Below, in pieces: positions 28,266-37,602 of a stretch of 64,000 nucleotides of DNA. The position numbers and the translations under genes are program-made. The notes below the pieces were generated by a model. It ran no database searches and was not told the origin of the DNA. It saw only the letters and a program-made list of their open reading frames with translations. Position 1 is the first letter of the stretch; each line of letters opens with the position of its first letter. Source of the stretch: Spongiibacter taiwanensis (GTDB taxonomy: Bacteria > Pseudomonadota > Gammaproteobacteria > Pseudomonadales > Spongiibacteraceae); the NCBI RefSeq assembly GCF_023702635.1, contig NZ_CP098455.1, positions 372,001 to 436,000 on the forward strand. Reading direction: 5' to 3'.

Positions 28266-29237
28266 TCAACCCTTCCAGTTCACCCAGGGTAAACGGTGAC
28301 ACGCAGCCTGATTCTCACCCTGACTTGATTGTAGCCAAGGGGGCTGACTCTGGCATTGGCCCACCGCGTGTGCGCAACGGGCAGCAAAGCGACAACCCTC
28401 ATCGCCGGCAAGAGGCTGACGCCGGGGCGCCGAGGCCGTAGACGCAGCCAACGCCGGCCGTTTATCCAGATCCGCACTCAGGTGGGCGCCTATCAGCGTT
28501 TGCGAATAGGGATGCTGAGGGTTGCGGAACAGCGACGCACTGTCCCCCAGCTCAACCACCTCCCCCAGATACATTACTGCTGTACGACGACTAAGATGTT
28601 TCACCACCGCCAGATCATGGGCGATAAACAGCATGGCCGTGCCCTGCTGTTGTTGCAGCGCCTGCAGCAACTCAATGATTTGTGCCTGTACGGAGACATC
28701 CAATGCTGATACCGGCTCATCGCAAATCACCAGGCGGGGCTCGGCAATAAAAGCCCGCGCAATCCCGACCCGCTGTCGCTGTCCGCCAGAGAGCTCGTGG
28801 GGATAACGCGCTGCGGCAGCCCGGGCCAGACCAACCCGATCCAACCAGACCCGGCCTCGTGCGCGCGCTTCCGCTACTGGCACACGGGTCGCCAGCAAGG
28901 GTTCAATCAAGCTCTCCAGGATGGTCATGCGCGGATTCATACTCGCATAGCTGTCCTGGAAGACCATTTGCACACGACGGGAGGCAAAGCGGAAATCGCC
29001 ACTCGAAAACCGGCTAGGCAACGATCGGCCGTCCACCTCAAGATAACCCCCACTGCGCGCCTGCAAACCCACAATCATGCGACCAAGGGTGGACTTACCC
29101 GAGCCGCTCTCACCCACCAGGCCGAGGACTTCGCCGGGGTAGATATCAAGATCAACGCCATCCACCGCCGCCAACAAGCCCCCGGGACCATCAAAATGAC
29201 AGCGCAGGTCACGCATCTTCACAATCGGCTGACTCAT
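28266..29237 (-). CDS. oppF: peptide ABC transporter ATP-binding protein, OppF/DppF type
   Basis: One of two ATPases energising the peptide importer. 323 residues with Walker A GESGSGKST, ABC signature LSGGQRQRVGIARAF, Walker B LVICDEPVSALDVS and the switch His in LFIAHDLAVVKHL. The C-terminal oligopeptide-ATPase extension has a Cys cluster (GCRFAARCAHAVGQCQ) that, in the family, can hold an iron-sulfur cluster. The start at 29237 overlaps the oppD stop in ATGA. The frame is open to 29288, but that part lies inside oppD. Last gene of the operon; the opp/dpp naming is by position and family, as substrate range cannot be read. Confidence 0.9.
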   Translation of the reverse strand: MSQPIVKMRDLRCHFDGPGGLLAAVDGVDLDIYPGEVLGLVGESGSGKSTLGRMIVGLQARSGGYLEVDGRSLPSRFSSGDFRFASRRVQMVFQDSYASMNPRMTILESLIEPLLATRVPVAEARARGRVWLDRVGLARAAAARYPHELSGGQRQRVGIARAFIAEPRLVICDEPVSALDVSVQAQIIELLQALQQQQGTAMLFIAHDLAVVKHLSRRTAVMYLGEVVELGDSASLFRNPQHPYSQTLIGAHLSADLDKRPALAASTASAPRRQPLAGDEGCRFAARCAHAVGQCQSQPPWLQSSQGENQAACHRLPWVNWKG

Positions 29238-30217
29238 GACTCCGCCTCGCGCCAACGCAATGGGTGCTCGGGATGCCAACGCCAGCACCGGCTGAGATGT
29301 CCCTGCCCCGCCGAATGCGGTACGGGTGCCTCTTCACAGATTGCCATCCGCCGGGAGCAGCGGGGGCCAAAGCTGCAGCCCTTTGGCAAGTCCCGCAAAT
29401 CCGGCGGACTGCCGGCAATCGCTTCTATCGGCGTGTCGAGGGCCAGACTCGGCACGGCTTTTTGCAGCGCCTCGGTGTAAGGGTGGGCCGGATGACGAAA
29501 TACCTGATCGATTCCCCCTGCCTCCACAATTTGCCCGGCGTACATGACAGAAACCGAGTCGGCAATATTGGCCACCACCCCTAAATCGTGGGTGATAAAC
29601 AGCATCGCCATACCGCGGTCGCGCTGCAGTTCCCGGAGCAGGGCCAACACCTCCACCTGCACGGTCACATCCAGGGCGGTGGTTGGTTCATCGGCAATCA
29701 ACAACGCTGGCTTGCAGGCCGTGGCCATGGCGATCATCGCCCGTTGCAACATGCCACCGGAAAACTCAAAGGGATATTGCTCTGCCCGCCGCGCCGCATT
29801 CGGAATGGCCAGGCGCTCCAGTAAGGCGATGGCCTCGTACCGGGCCGCCCGGCGACTCAAGCCATGATGAATCCGCATGGGCTCGGCAATTTGATCGCCC
29901 ACCCTTTGGGTGGGGTTAAGTGCCGACATGGGATTTTGAAAGATCATGGCGATGCGGTTGCCGCGGATCTTGCGCCACTGTGCTGGCGTTAAACCGGCCA
30001 TCGCCTCGCCACAGAATTGCCAGCGGGCCGCGGCAATCTTGGCCTGGCTGGGCGCCAGTCCGAGCAAGGTCATCCCAGTAACAGACTTGCCGCTCCCGGA
30101 CTCTCCCACCAGTGCGCGGCACTCGCCGGGCGCCAGCGATAAGCTCACGTCTCGCAAAATGGCGTGATCGTTCAGATTCAACTGCAAGCCGTCCAACCTT
30201 AAAATGGGCTTACTCAT
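29234..30217 (-). CDS. oppD: peptide ABC transporter ATP-binding protein, OppD/DppD type
   Basis: The second cytoplasmic ATPase of the importer. 327 residues: Walker A GESGSGKSV, the Q-loop region IAMIFQNPMSALNPTQRVG, signature FSGGMLQRAMIAMA, Walker B LLIADEPTTALDVTVQ, switch His in LFITHDLGVVANIA. A C-terminal extension has a Cys pair (GCSFGPRCSRRMAICEE). ABC signatures of the SGGM(L)QR type are typical of OppD/DppD. It overlaps both neighbours by 4 nt (ATGA), so all components should be translationally coupled. Confidence 0.9.
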   Translation of the reverse strand: MSKPILRLDGLQLNLNDHAILRDVSLSLAPGECRALVGESGSGKSVTGMTLLGLAPSQAKIAAARWQFCGEAMAGLTPAQWRKIRGNRIAMIFQNPMSALNPTQRVGDQIAEPMRIHHGLSRRAARYEAIALLERLAIPNAARRAEQYPFEFSGGMLQRAMIAMATACKPALLIADEPTTALDVTVQVEVLALLRELQRDRGMAMLFITHDLGVVANIADSVSVMYAGQIVEAGGIDQVFRHPAHPYTEALQKAVPSLALDTPIEAIAGSPPDLRDLPKGCSFGPRCSRRMAICEEAPVPHSAGQGHLSRCWRWHPEHPLRWREAES

Positions 30218-31521
30218 GCTTTGACCACCCCCTTTCGACGATCAGTGGCGTCACGCAGTGCATCGCCAAGGGTATTGAAGGCGAGCACCGAGATACTGAT
30301 CAGCAGCGCTGGTAGCAGCAATTGCCGAGGGTGGGACAACAAGGTCTTAATGCCGTCGTTACACATTGCGCCCCAGGAGGTGGTCGGCGGCGATACCCCC
30401 ATACCAATGAAGGAGAGAAAAGCCTCGGTGAAAATTGCCTGGGGAATGGCAAAGCTGAACGCCACCAGAATCAGCGGCAAGACATTTGGCATCAGGTGAC
30501 GCCAGATCAACACCGCCCGGTTCACCCCTGCCAGCCGCGCAGCCTCAACAAAAGCCTGACCACGCAGTGCCAGGACCTGCCCGCGAATAAGCCGGGCACT
30601 GCTGGGCCAGCTCAACAGCAGCAATGCCAGAATCAATGGTGCAATGCCGTTCTCGCCCGGCCCAATGCCAAAGGCAACCCGCAACAGAATCATGAACAGC
30701 AAAAACGGCAGAGCCACCACAAAATCCACCAGGCGCATCAACACCTGATCCACCCAACCACCGGCCAGTCCTGATATTGCGCCAAGCAGGCAGCCCACAC
30801 TGATAAACAGCAGCGGCGCGACCACACCGACGAACAACGAGGTGCGCCCGCCAGCCATCAGCCGCGCCAGAATATCGCGGCCCAAAGCGTCAGTGCCGAG
30901 GGGGTGAGCGGGTAAGGTCACATAGTCCGGCGCGGCACCAGTCAGAGGTGCGAGCCCCTGCAACTGGGCCTCAAACAGGGAAATTGCCGGCACGGGGCGA
31001 ACGTCCCGGGCAAACAACATCACTCCCGTAGCGGCATCCACCACGGTATAGCGATAAATACGGTGACGCAGTTGCAGTTTGTCTTCGAAGAAAACCGCTT
31101 CGGTGGTGACCAGCGGCAATCCAATGCCAGGCTCGGAAGCCAGATTACGATACACCTGAAAGCGATCGGTGCCGATCACAGCAGGCCACCGCAACCGAAC
31201 CCGCTCAGTGTTGGCCTCAACCACTGTCAGCTGGCCGCCGCGAAGTTTTCGCCGGGGCTGCCAACGGCTATCGTCGGCCACCACCAGCACCTCAGTGGCT
31301 GGCAACGGCCCACGGGAAATCTGAGACAACCACTGCTGGCTGGGATCTTGACGCCATACATGGGGCCCGAGGGAAACGAATAGAATCAAGCCGACCACCA
31401 CCAGCAGCGACACCACCACCGCCGGGCTGGCCAGACGCGGCAGCGGCAGGCTGGGCGGTAACTCGGCCGCCTCCCACTGAGGTGGCCGCCAGGGCGCAAA
31501 TCGAAATACCGGGATACTCAT
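30214..31521 (-). CDS. oppC: peptide ABC transporter permease, OppC/DppC type, with a periplasmic insert
   Basis: 435 residues, clearly longer than the usual 290-310. TM1 lies at about 33-52. The core restarts at HPLGTDALGRDILARL (about residue 207), and the EAA loop is AARLAGVNRAVLIWRHLMPN. Between TM1 and that core is an extra segment of about 140 residues. Its central part (LTVVEANTERVRLRWPAV, FQVYRNL, YRYTVVDAATG) looks like a fibronectin type III beta-sandwich. The insert should face the periplasm, where the binding protein docks. C-terminal TMs are normal. It overlaps oppB and oppD by 4 nt. Confidence 0.9.
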   Translation of the reverse strand: MSIPVFRFAPWRPPQWEAAELPPSLPLPRLASPAVVVSLLVVVGLILFVSLGPHVWRQDPSQQWLSQISRGPLPATEVLVVADDSRWQPRRKLRGGQLTVVEANTERVRLRWPAVIGTDRFQVYRNLASEPGIGLPLVTTEAVFFEDKLQLRHRIYRYTVVDAATGVMLFARDVRPVPAISLFEAQLQGLAPLTGAAPDYVTLPAHPLGTDALGRDILARLMAGGRTSLFVGVVAPLLFISVGCLLGAISGLAGGWVDQVLMRLVDFVVALPFLLFMILLRVAFGIGPGENGIAPLILALLLLSWPSSARLIRGQVLALRGQAFVEAARLAGVNRAVLIWRHLMPNVLPLILVAFSFAIPQAIFTEAFLSFIGMGVSPPTTSWGAMCNDGIKTLLSHPRQLLLPALLISISVLAFNTLGDALRDATDRRKGVVKA

Positions 31522-32462
31522 GAACGCCCCCGATAGAGCCGAATGCGGGGGTCGATGAGCCCGTAGCTGATATCAACCAGCACGACCACCAGGACAAGAA
31601 ATGCGCCATAAAAGACCGTGGTTCCCATAATGACGGTGTAATCCAGTTGCTGCACCGCCTGCACGAAGTAGCGTCCCAGACCGGGAATGGCAAACACCAG
31701 CTCCACCACAAAGCCGCCGGTTGTAACCGCCGCCACTGTTGGCCCTAACTCGGTGACCACTGGCAATACCGCGTTACGCAATTGATGGCGCCAAAATAGG
31801 GGCCAGGCACCCACCCCCTTGGCCTTGGCGGCAACAATATAGTCCGTGTTGATGACCTCCAGCATGGAGGCCCGCATCAGGCGGCTCAGATAGGCCATGG
31901 TGCCCAGACCAAGCACCAGTGCTGGCACCCATATCTGGCCAAGGGTGCCCCACCCCGCCACCGGAATCAGCGCCTGATCAAAGGCTTTGTTAATGGCCAC
32001 GATCACCAGTTGAGCAAGCCCGGCAATCACAAAACTGGGCACCGAAATCGCGGCAATTACTGCCAGCATCACCAGCCGGTCCGGCCAGCGGTTGCGATAA
32101 TGGGCAGCGACACTGCCCGCGGCGATGGCACCGGTCACCGCGATTAACAGTGCCACCAAACCCAGGGTCGCCGATACCGGAAAATGTTCGCGGATAATGT
32201 CATTGACGTAGCGGTTTTCCTGGGTGAAGGAGATGCCAAAATCGCCTTTGAGCATATTTCGCAGGAACAGGGTGTACTGGCTGAACAGAGGTTGATCCAG
32301 CCCGTATCGGGCTTCGAGCTGGGCCCGAACCTGGGGCGACATGGCTTTATCCCGCACCAACGGATCACCGGGCACCGCATGCATGGCAAAGAAAGTCGCG
32401 GTGGCGATAAACCAAATCGTAAGCGCGCCTGACAATAGCCGTTTGCAAATAAACCAGCCCAT
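31518..32462 (-). CDS. oppB: peptide ABC transporter permease, OppB/DppB type
   Basis: A 314-residue inner-membrane permease with six TM segments. The N-terminal KRLLSGALTIWFIATATFFA is TM1. It continues with HAVPGDPL and the OppB-type RYGLDQPLFSQYTLFL in the periplasmic loop. The cytoplasmic EAA motif is NTDYIVAAKAKGVGAWPLFW, and the C-terminal region contains IPGLGRYFVQAVQQLDYTVIMG. It pairs with the OppC-type permease to form the channel. It starts 3 nt after the binding-protein gene and overlaps oppC by 4 nt. Confidence 0.93.
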   Translation of the reverse strand: MGWFICKRLLSGALTIWFIATATFFAMHAVPGDPLVRDKAMSPQVRAQLEARYGLDQPLFSQYTLFLRNMLKGDFGISFTQENRYVNDIIREHFPVSATLGLVALLIAVTGAIAAGSVAAHYRNRWPDRLVMLAVIAAISVPSFVIAGLAQLVIVAINKAFDQALIPVAGWGTLGQIWVPALVLGLGTMAYLSRLMRASMLEVINTDYIVAAKAKGVGAWPLFWRHQLRNAVLPVVTELGPTVAAVTTGGFVVELVFAIPGLGRYFVQAVQQLDYTVIMGTTVFYGAFLVLVVVLVDISYGLIDPRIRLYRGRS

Positions 32463-32465
32463 CGA

Positions 32466-34175
32466 TTACGGCTCTATCCAGGCGTAAATAAAATTGGGAT
32501 CGCCGCCAAACACCCCGCGTCGGACGCCTTTCAAGCGGGGGTGCTGCACATAGAGAATGCCGTTTTCGTAGGTAGGCAGGATGGGCACATCTTCCACCAC
32601 AATGCGCTGCACTTGCGCCATGGCTTTGAAGCGCGTTTCCGGGTCATCGCTGCGCTGGGCAATGCGCACCCAGCGGTCGTAATGGGGGTTACTGTAACGC
32701 CCCCGGTTGTTGTCATTCCAGGAGGCAAACAAATCACCAAAGGTCATGATGTCGTCATAGTCCGGCCCCCAGGCCGCTACCACAATATCGAAATCGCCGC
32801 GGCGCATTTTCTCCAGCCGCTGTTTAAACACCTGCTGATCAATTCGCAATTCAATGCCCAAGCCCTCGCGAAACAGGTACTGATAATATTCCGCTTCCTG
32901 TTGTGCACGGGGACTGTCACCCGACAGCAACATCAGCGGCGGCCAGCGCGAAATGCCTAACTCCTTCTTTGCCTTCTCCAACAGGTGCCGGGCAGCCAGC
33001 AAATCGGCCTTGACTCGAGGCTCAGGGTACTCATCCCGGAAAAACCCCTTCTGCCCTTTAACCGTTTTGGGAAACAAAGAATAGGCCGGCGCGATCCCCG
33101 GCATACCAATCACCTTGTTGACCAGCAGCGCCGGATCGATCAAGCGCTGCACGGCCCGGCGAAAACTCAGATTGTTTGTGACCCTGCCGGGGCGAAAATT
33201 GAATTCCAGAAAGTACAGTGAGCCGGTATGGAAGTCATGAATATCGTAGCCGCGTCGAACGGCTTCATCGAGCAGGCCGGTATCCAGCGCGGCCAGCGCG
33301 ATTCGCTCATCTCTAAACAAATTAAATTGGGCGCTGAAGTCACTGGTGACGTAGGGCATATCGATTTCATTCAGCTGCACCTCATCTGCGTTCCAGTAAG
33401 CGGCATTTTTGCGCAAGCGGACGTGGGCGCCGTGAACCCAGGTATCCAACACAAAGGGCCCGTTGTAAACCATTTTGTCCTTATCCGCCGCGTAGCGCCC
33501 TCCCCACCGGGTAACCACATCCTCGCGCAGCGGCATAAACGTCATGAAAGCCGTCAGACTCAAAAAGTAAGGACAGGGGGTTTCAAACACCACCTGCAAC
33601 TCCCTGTCTGACACGGCGGTCACCCCTAGCTGATGGGGGGGCAAAATACCGTTGTTAACGGCTTCGGCATTCTTAATCGGATAGAAAATAAAGGCGTACT
33701 GGGAAGCCGTTGAAGGCGTCAGAGCGTACCGCCAGGCAAAAACAAAATCCGCAGCCCTAACTGGCTCGCCGTCACTCCAGCGGGCGTTTTCCCGCAACCA
33801 GAAGGTCGCGCCATCCGCGCGCAGCTCCCACCGCTCAGCAACTCCCGCCACCAAGTTGCCCTCGGGGCCATAGGTCAGTAAGCCCTGCATTAAATGGGAG
33901 AGCACAAAATTGGCGATGGAGTCGGTTGCCTGGGCGCTGTTCAATGTGGGCGGCTCGGTGGCCAGTGCCACCGTCACCTTTGCCTTTTCCACGTCGACGG
34001 CCTGAGCCTGGGCAGCCGGTGCCGACAGTACCACCCAGGCAACCAGCAGCACCGCGGCGAGTGAACCGGCAAACGCTGTTCGCAGGGCTGCCAAGGCCTG
34101 GCAAGGGCATGGCGACCAGAAATACCGCCAATTCCCGGCGCGGGTCCATTTATCAACAAAGCCAGACTTAATCAC
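32466..34175 (-). CDS. oppA: peptide ABC transporter substrate-binding protein (SBP_bac_5, OppA type)
   Basis: The periplasmic binding protein of the importer, family 5: PTLNSAQATDSIANFVLSHL, WSDGEPVRAADFVFAWRYAL, YNGPFVLDTW and LNYR-like SLYFLEFNFR. The long insertion typical of OppA is present. The signal sequence is AAVLLVAWVVLSAPAAQAQA. The start is uncertain: a GTG at 34175 gives about 569 residues with a long N-region, a TTG at 34094 gives 542 with a normal signal peptide, and the frame stays open to 34262 inside the divergent mnmC. Neither candidate has a good Shine-Dalgarno. It is the first gene of oppA-B-C-D-F, diverging from mnmC. Confidence 0.87.
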   Translation of the reverse strand: MIKSGFVDKWTRAGNWRYFWSPCPCQALAALRTAFAGSLAAVLLVAWVVLSAPAAQAQAVDVEKAKVTVALATEPPTLNSAQATDSIANFVLSHLMQGLLTYGPEGNLVAGVAERWELRADGATFWLRENARWSDGEPVRAADFVFAWRYALTPSTASQYAFIFYPIKNAEAVNNGILPPHQLGVTAVSDRELQVVFETPCPYFLSLTAFMTFMPLREDVVTRWGGRYAADKDKMVYNGPFVLDTWVHGAHVRLRKNAAYWNADEVQLNEIDMPYVTSDFSAQFNLFRDERIALAALDTGLLDEAVRRGYDIHDFHTGSLYFLEFNFRPGRVTNNLSFRRAVQRLIDPALLVNKVIGMPGIAPAYSLFPKTVKGQKGFFRDEYPEPRVKADLLAARHLLEKAKKELGISRWPPLMLLSGDSPRAQQEAEYYQYLFREGLGIELRIDQQVFKQRLEKMRRGDFDIVVAAWGPDYDDIMTFGDLFASWNDNNRGRYSNPHYDRWVRIAQRSDDPETRFKAMAQVQRIVVEDVPILPTYENGILYVQHPRLKGVRRGVFGGDPNFIYAWIEP

Positions 34176-34222
34176 TGCTACAATTCGATCCCGCCATTCC
34201 GAGAGGTCACACAGTTCCCACC

Positions 34223-36295
34223 ATGGATAGCCCCGCCAATCCGTATGCTCTGGAGCCCGCACGCATTGATTGGGACGATGGCGTTCCCGTTGCTCGTCAA
34301 TTTGCCGATGTTTATTTTTCTCGGGATGACGGTGTTGCCGAAAGCCGTCATGTTTTTTTGCATCACAACGATTTGCGTCAACGATGGCTATCCCTTGCCA
34401 GCACGGCTGCGCCTGACGCGCCCGGAACCTTTACCATCGTTGAGACCGGCTTTGGTACCGGCCTAAATTTTCTGTTGGCCTGGCACCTTTGGCAACAGGT
34501 CGCCCCCAAACACTGGCGCCTGCATTTCATTTCTTTCGAGAAACATCCTCTGACGCTGACTGATCTGCAAAAGTCGCACCAGTCCTGGCCAGAACTCCAG
34601 CATTTAGCCGCCATACTACAGCACAACTATCCCCCGCTGATACCGGGGCAACACCGCCGGCAAATGAATTGTGAGCCCGTTTGTCTTGAGCTGATCTTTG
34701 ACGAGGCCCAGGCGGGTCTCACCGCCTTAATTGAGGCAAGTTCAGCCCGTGGAAATGGCCACGAAGCGAGAATGGTGGACGCCTGGTTCCTGGACGGCTT
34801 CGCCCCAGCGAAAAACCCCGACATGTGGCAGTTGGACGTTTTGCGCCAACTCGGTCAGCTCAGCAAAATCGGCGCCACCTTCGCCACCTTCACCGCCGTG
34901 GGCGCGGTCCGCCGAGGCTTGGCAGAACAGGGTTTCGCCGTGGAGAAAGTTGCCGGCTTTGGCCGCAAACGCGAAATGCTGCGGGGTGTCTACCAGGACC
35001 TGGTCCATTTACATCCAGCGCCGTGCGACCAAGCAGCCCCCCCTCTCCGCTTCACCCCCTGGCATCAACCCAGAAGCGCCGTCACCGGCAGAGCGGTATG
35101 CATCATTGGTGGCGGGCTGGCCGGCAGCAGCAGTGCTAGGGCCCTGGCGGAGCGGGGCTATCGCGTGACCGTCATCGAGCGCGAAGCTGAGCCCGCACGC
35201 GGTGCATCAGGCAACCCGCAGGGCATCTTGTACACCAAATTATCGCCCGACCCCGGCAGTCTCAACCGATTTACCCTTGCCAGCTTTCTGCACGCTCTAG
35301 CCTATTACCGGCCCAGATTGGCAGCCGGTCTGATTGCCGGTGACCTTTGCGGCGTAGTGCAGGTGGCAAACAATGATAGCGATATCACTCTATTTAAGCG
35401 CCTTGAAACCCTGCTGAAAAATCAGGATTGGGTGGAATATGTGGACGCCGAAGGGGCAAGCGCCCTGGCGGGCATACCCGTCCGCTCCCCCGCGCTGTTC
35501 TTTCCCGGCGCAGGCTGGTTGTCGCCCACCCGAGTGTGCCGCTATTGGCTCGACCACCCTAACATCACGGTTCACTGCAATCGCGATGCGCTAAGTATCA
35601 GCCGCGACGAGCAAGCCCAGACCTGGCACATCCGGGGGCTGGATGACATAGCCCTCGCCGGGGCAGACCTGGTCGTGATTGCCAACAGCAATGATGCGAA
35701 GGCCTTCGAGGCCAGCCGCTTCCTGCCGACCCGTCCGATTCGAGGTCAACTGACTTACCTGCCGACCGAAGCATTGCACCAACCGCCGAGTCGAGTGATT
35801 TGTCACGAAGGCTACCTCGCCCCGCCCCCACCCCAGCACGACAAGCTGTGCCTGGGCGCCAGTTTTGATCTGCGCAACCCCCACTCTCGAGTGGAGGATG
35901 CTGATCATCATTGGAATTTGAGCCAGCTTGAGACCTTGTCCCCGGGAATATTGCGGCCGGGTGCCGCCCCGGTGGGTGGCCGCGCCGCGCTGCGCTGCGC
36001 CAGCCCGGATTACCTGCCCATCGTGGGTCCCCTGCCCGACGTGGCGCGTTTCGATACGGATTACGAGACCTTGCGCGTCGACGCCAAGACAACCATCGAT
36101 ACCGTTGGCAGCTACCTGCCCGGCCTCTACGTCAATATCGCCCATGGGTCCCGCGGCCTGACATCCACACCTTTATGCGCTGAACTGCTTGCCAGTTATA
36201 TTGCGGGAGAGCTCAGCCCAATGTCACGGGAGCTGTGCGAGCACCTGTCGCCAGCCCGCTTTTTGATCCGGGACCTGAAAAAGCGGCGTCGCTAA
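34223..36295 (+). CDS. mnmC: bifunctional tRNA mnm5s2U34 biosynthesis protein MnmC
   Basis: Completes the wobble-uridine modification mnm5s2U in tRNAs for Lys, Glu and Gln. 690 residues, two domains. Residues 1-250 are the SAM-dependent methyltransferase MnmC2 (FTIVETGFGTGLNFLLAW; DAWFLDGFAPAKNPDMW). Residues 285-690 are the FAD oxidase MnmC1, with the Rossmann start AVCIIGGGLAGSSSARALAE, GNPQGILYTKLSPD and a C-terminal YVNIAHGSRGLTSTPLCAE. Both active regions are intact. The ATG at 34223 is well placed, 48 nt from the oppA start chosen. The 3' end overlaps the convergent NhaA-like gene by 4 nt. Confidence 0.95.
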   Translation: MDSPANPYALEPARIDWDDGVPVARQFADVYFSRDDGVAESRHVFLHHNDLRQRWLSLASTAAPDAPGTFTIVETGFGTGLNFLLAWHLWQQVAPKHWRLHFISFEKHPLTLTDLQKSHQSWPELQHLAAILQHNYPPLIPGQHRRQMNCEPVCLELIFDEAQAGLTALIEASSARGNGHEARMVDAWFLDGFAPAKNPDMWQLDVLRQLGQLSKIGATFATFTAVGAVRRGLAEQGFAVEKVAGFGRKREMLRGVYQDLVHLHPAPCDQAAPPLRFTPWHQPRSAVTGRAVCIIGGGLAGSSSARALAERGYRVTVIEREAEPARGASGNPQGILYTKLSPDPGSLNRFTLASFLHALAYYRPRLAAGLIAGDLCGVVQVANNDSDITLFKRLETLLKNQDWVEYVDAEGASALAGIPVRSPALFFPGAGWLSPTRVCRYWLDHPNITVHCNRDALSISRDEQAQTWHIRGLDDIALAGADLVVIANSNDAKAFEASRFLPTRPIRGQLTYLPTEALHQPPSRVICHEGYLAPPPPQHDKLCLGASFDLRNPHSRVEDADHHWNLSQLETLSPGILRPGAAPVGGRAALRCASPDYLPIVGPLPDVARFDTDYETLRVDAKTTIDTVGSYLPGLYVNIAHGSRGLTSTPLCAELLASYIAGELSPMSRELCEHLSPARFLIRDLKKRRR

Positions 36296-37434
36296 CGGGG
36301 TGTCAACCGGAAGAGCGCCACAATCGGCAGCAACAGCAGAAGCGCTCCCCACAGCACGGCGAGGCGATGGTCAAACAGGTAGTTACCCACGTCATGATGC
36401 AGGCTGGCAACATACAACACCCCGGTGCCGCCCAGGCCACAGAGCAGCGCTAGGCCGCAACGCACCTGCGCAGGCATTGACGCACCGGGCGCATATCGTA
36501 GAACGAACCAGGATATCGCAGGAAACGCCAATATCGATTTAACTCCGGCAAGGACGATCAGCACGCTCAGCGGCGTCGTTTGCAGAACATAAGTGGGAAC
36601 GACCCCTCGCAGACTAATGCCCGCATTGACTACCAACATGGCGCCCAACAGGCAGAAGACGAACAACAATCCCAATCTGCTCGGCGCCTGCGGCGTGGTC
36701 CGGCCAGCGAAAAAACCCGGCAACAACCAGCCCAGCTGCGCCGCCGCCGCACTCCCAGGCAGACCCGCCCGGAGCAGGCTCCACCACGCGCCCAGTAATA
36801 ACAACACGGCGACCGCCCCGCCCCCTTTACTCCGATGAGCGGCAAGCCCCGCTGCCAAGACCATCGCCCCGACAGCAAACCAGGCTGCCTCGGCGATGAC
36901 CTCACCCTGCAACATCGCGTAAGACGCCGCCAGCACCGCCAGATTTTGCAAGGCAAGCCAACCAACCAGTACATTACGCGTGCGACTTTCCACGCCGCCG
37001 GTTGCCACGAGCACCAGCCAGACCAACAACGGATCGGCTGCACCTGCCGCTAACCAACGACCGCTCCAGTCGCCGTGAAAGACCATCAGCAATGCCGCGG
37101 GCACCAGGGCAACCACAGCAGCGGCGCCAAGGGAGTACCAAGAACAGTATTGATCTCCACCCTTGCGCATGGCCGACCACCCTTGCCGTCCCTGCCAGGC
37201 TATCCAACAAAATGCAGCAGCCATCAGTGCTTCGTTAATCCAGAACAACGGGGGGTGCGTGACGGGAATCAGCAGGAAAGGGAGTGAAAGTTGGGTATCA
37301 ACCAAGCCATCGTAGAATCGGCTGTAGCGGGAATTGGCTGCGATCAACGCGAAGCCGACGGCAAGTAATGGCCCGGCCAACAAAAGCGACCCCAGCCATT
37401 GCGGGCGGCGCCTTTTTGCATCACAACCGGTCAT
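36292..37434 (-). CDS. divergent NhaA-family membrane protein lacking the Asp-Asp pair
   Basis: 380 residues and about 11-12 hydrophobic segments. Motif order matches Na+/H+ antiporter NhaA throughout: ALIAANSRYSRFYDGL and LFWINEALMAAAF (compare the NhaA WINDGLMA region), GAWWSLLRAGLPGSAAAA, LVVNAGISLRGV, and LLCGLGGTGVLYVASL near the end. However, the essential D163-D164 pair of E. coli NhaA aligns with Q163-N164 here (GWLALQNLAVLAAS). D134 and K299 appear to match the functional D133 and K300. Na+/H+ exchange by the usual mechanism is therefore unlikely. It may be a degenerate transporter or sensor, or carry another substrate. Convergent with mnmC; upstream on the same strand lies a small lipoprotein gene. 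Confidence 0.8.
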   Translation of the reverse strand: MTGCDAKRRRPQWLGSLLLAGPLLAVGFALIAANSRYSRFYDGLVDTQLSLPFLLIPVTHPPLFWINEALMAAAFCWIAWQGRQGWSAMRKGGDQYCSWYSLGAAAVVALVPAALLMVFHGDWSGRWLAAGAADPLLVWLVLVATGGVESRTRNVLVGWLALQNLAVLAASYAMLQGEVIAEAAWFAVGAMVLAAGLAAHRSKGGGAVAVLLLLGAWWSLLRAGLPGSAAAAQLGWLLPGFFAGRTTPQAPSRLGLLFVFCLLGAMLVVNAGISLRGVVPTYVLQTTPLSVLIVLAGVKSILAFPAISWFVLRYAPGASMPAQVRCGLALLCGLGGTGVLYVASLHHDVGNYLFDHRLAVLWGALLLLLPIVALFRLTPR

Positions 37435-37564
37435 GTCAAAAACCTTTCTCTCGGCGCCGTATCACAGGGAAGGACTAAGTCTTCGCGCCGACAACAGTAA
37501 GGGATTATTACCACCACCTGCAAGCTATGGCACAAGTGGTAAATTTAGATCACCGGCAGAGGAT

Positions 37565-37585
37565 GCGCCACATTCCTTGTGGCGC
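37565..37585. repeat. 8-bp inverted repeat after the small lipoprotein gene
   Basis: GCGCCACA and TGTGGCGC separated by TTCCT form a perfect hairpin 18 bp beyond the lipoprotein stop. No T-tract follows on the minus strand, so it is not a clear intrinsic terminator; it may stabilise the 3' end of the lipoprotein mRNA. The rest of the gap (37435-37602) shows nothing else. Confidence 0.5.
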
Positions 37586-37602
37586 AGAGCTGGCTCACAC
37601 CA

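Noticed and set aside
34176-34262. Longest possible oppA start inside mnmC
   Set aside because: It would overlap the start of divergent mnmC and place a long non-signal segment before the signal peptide.
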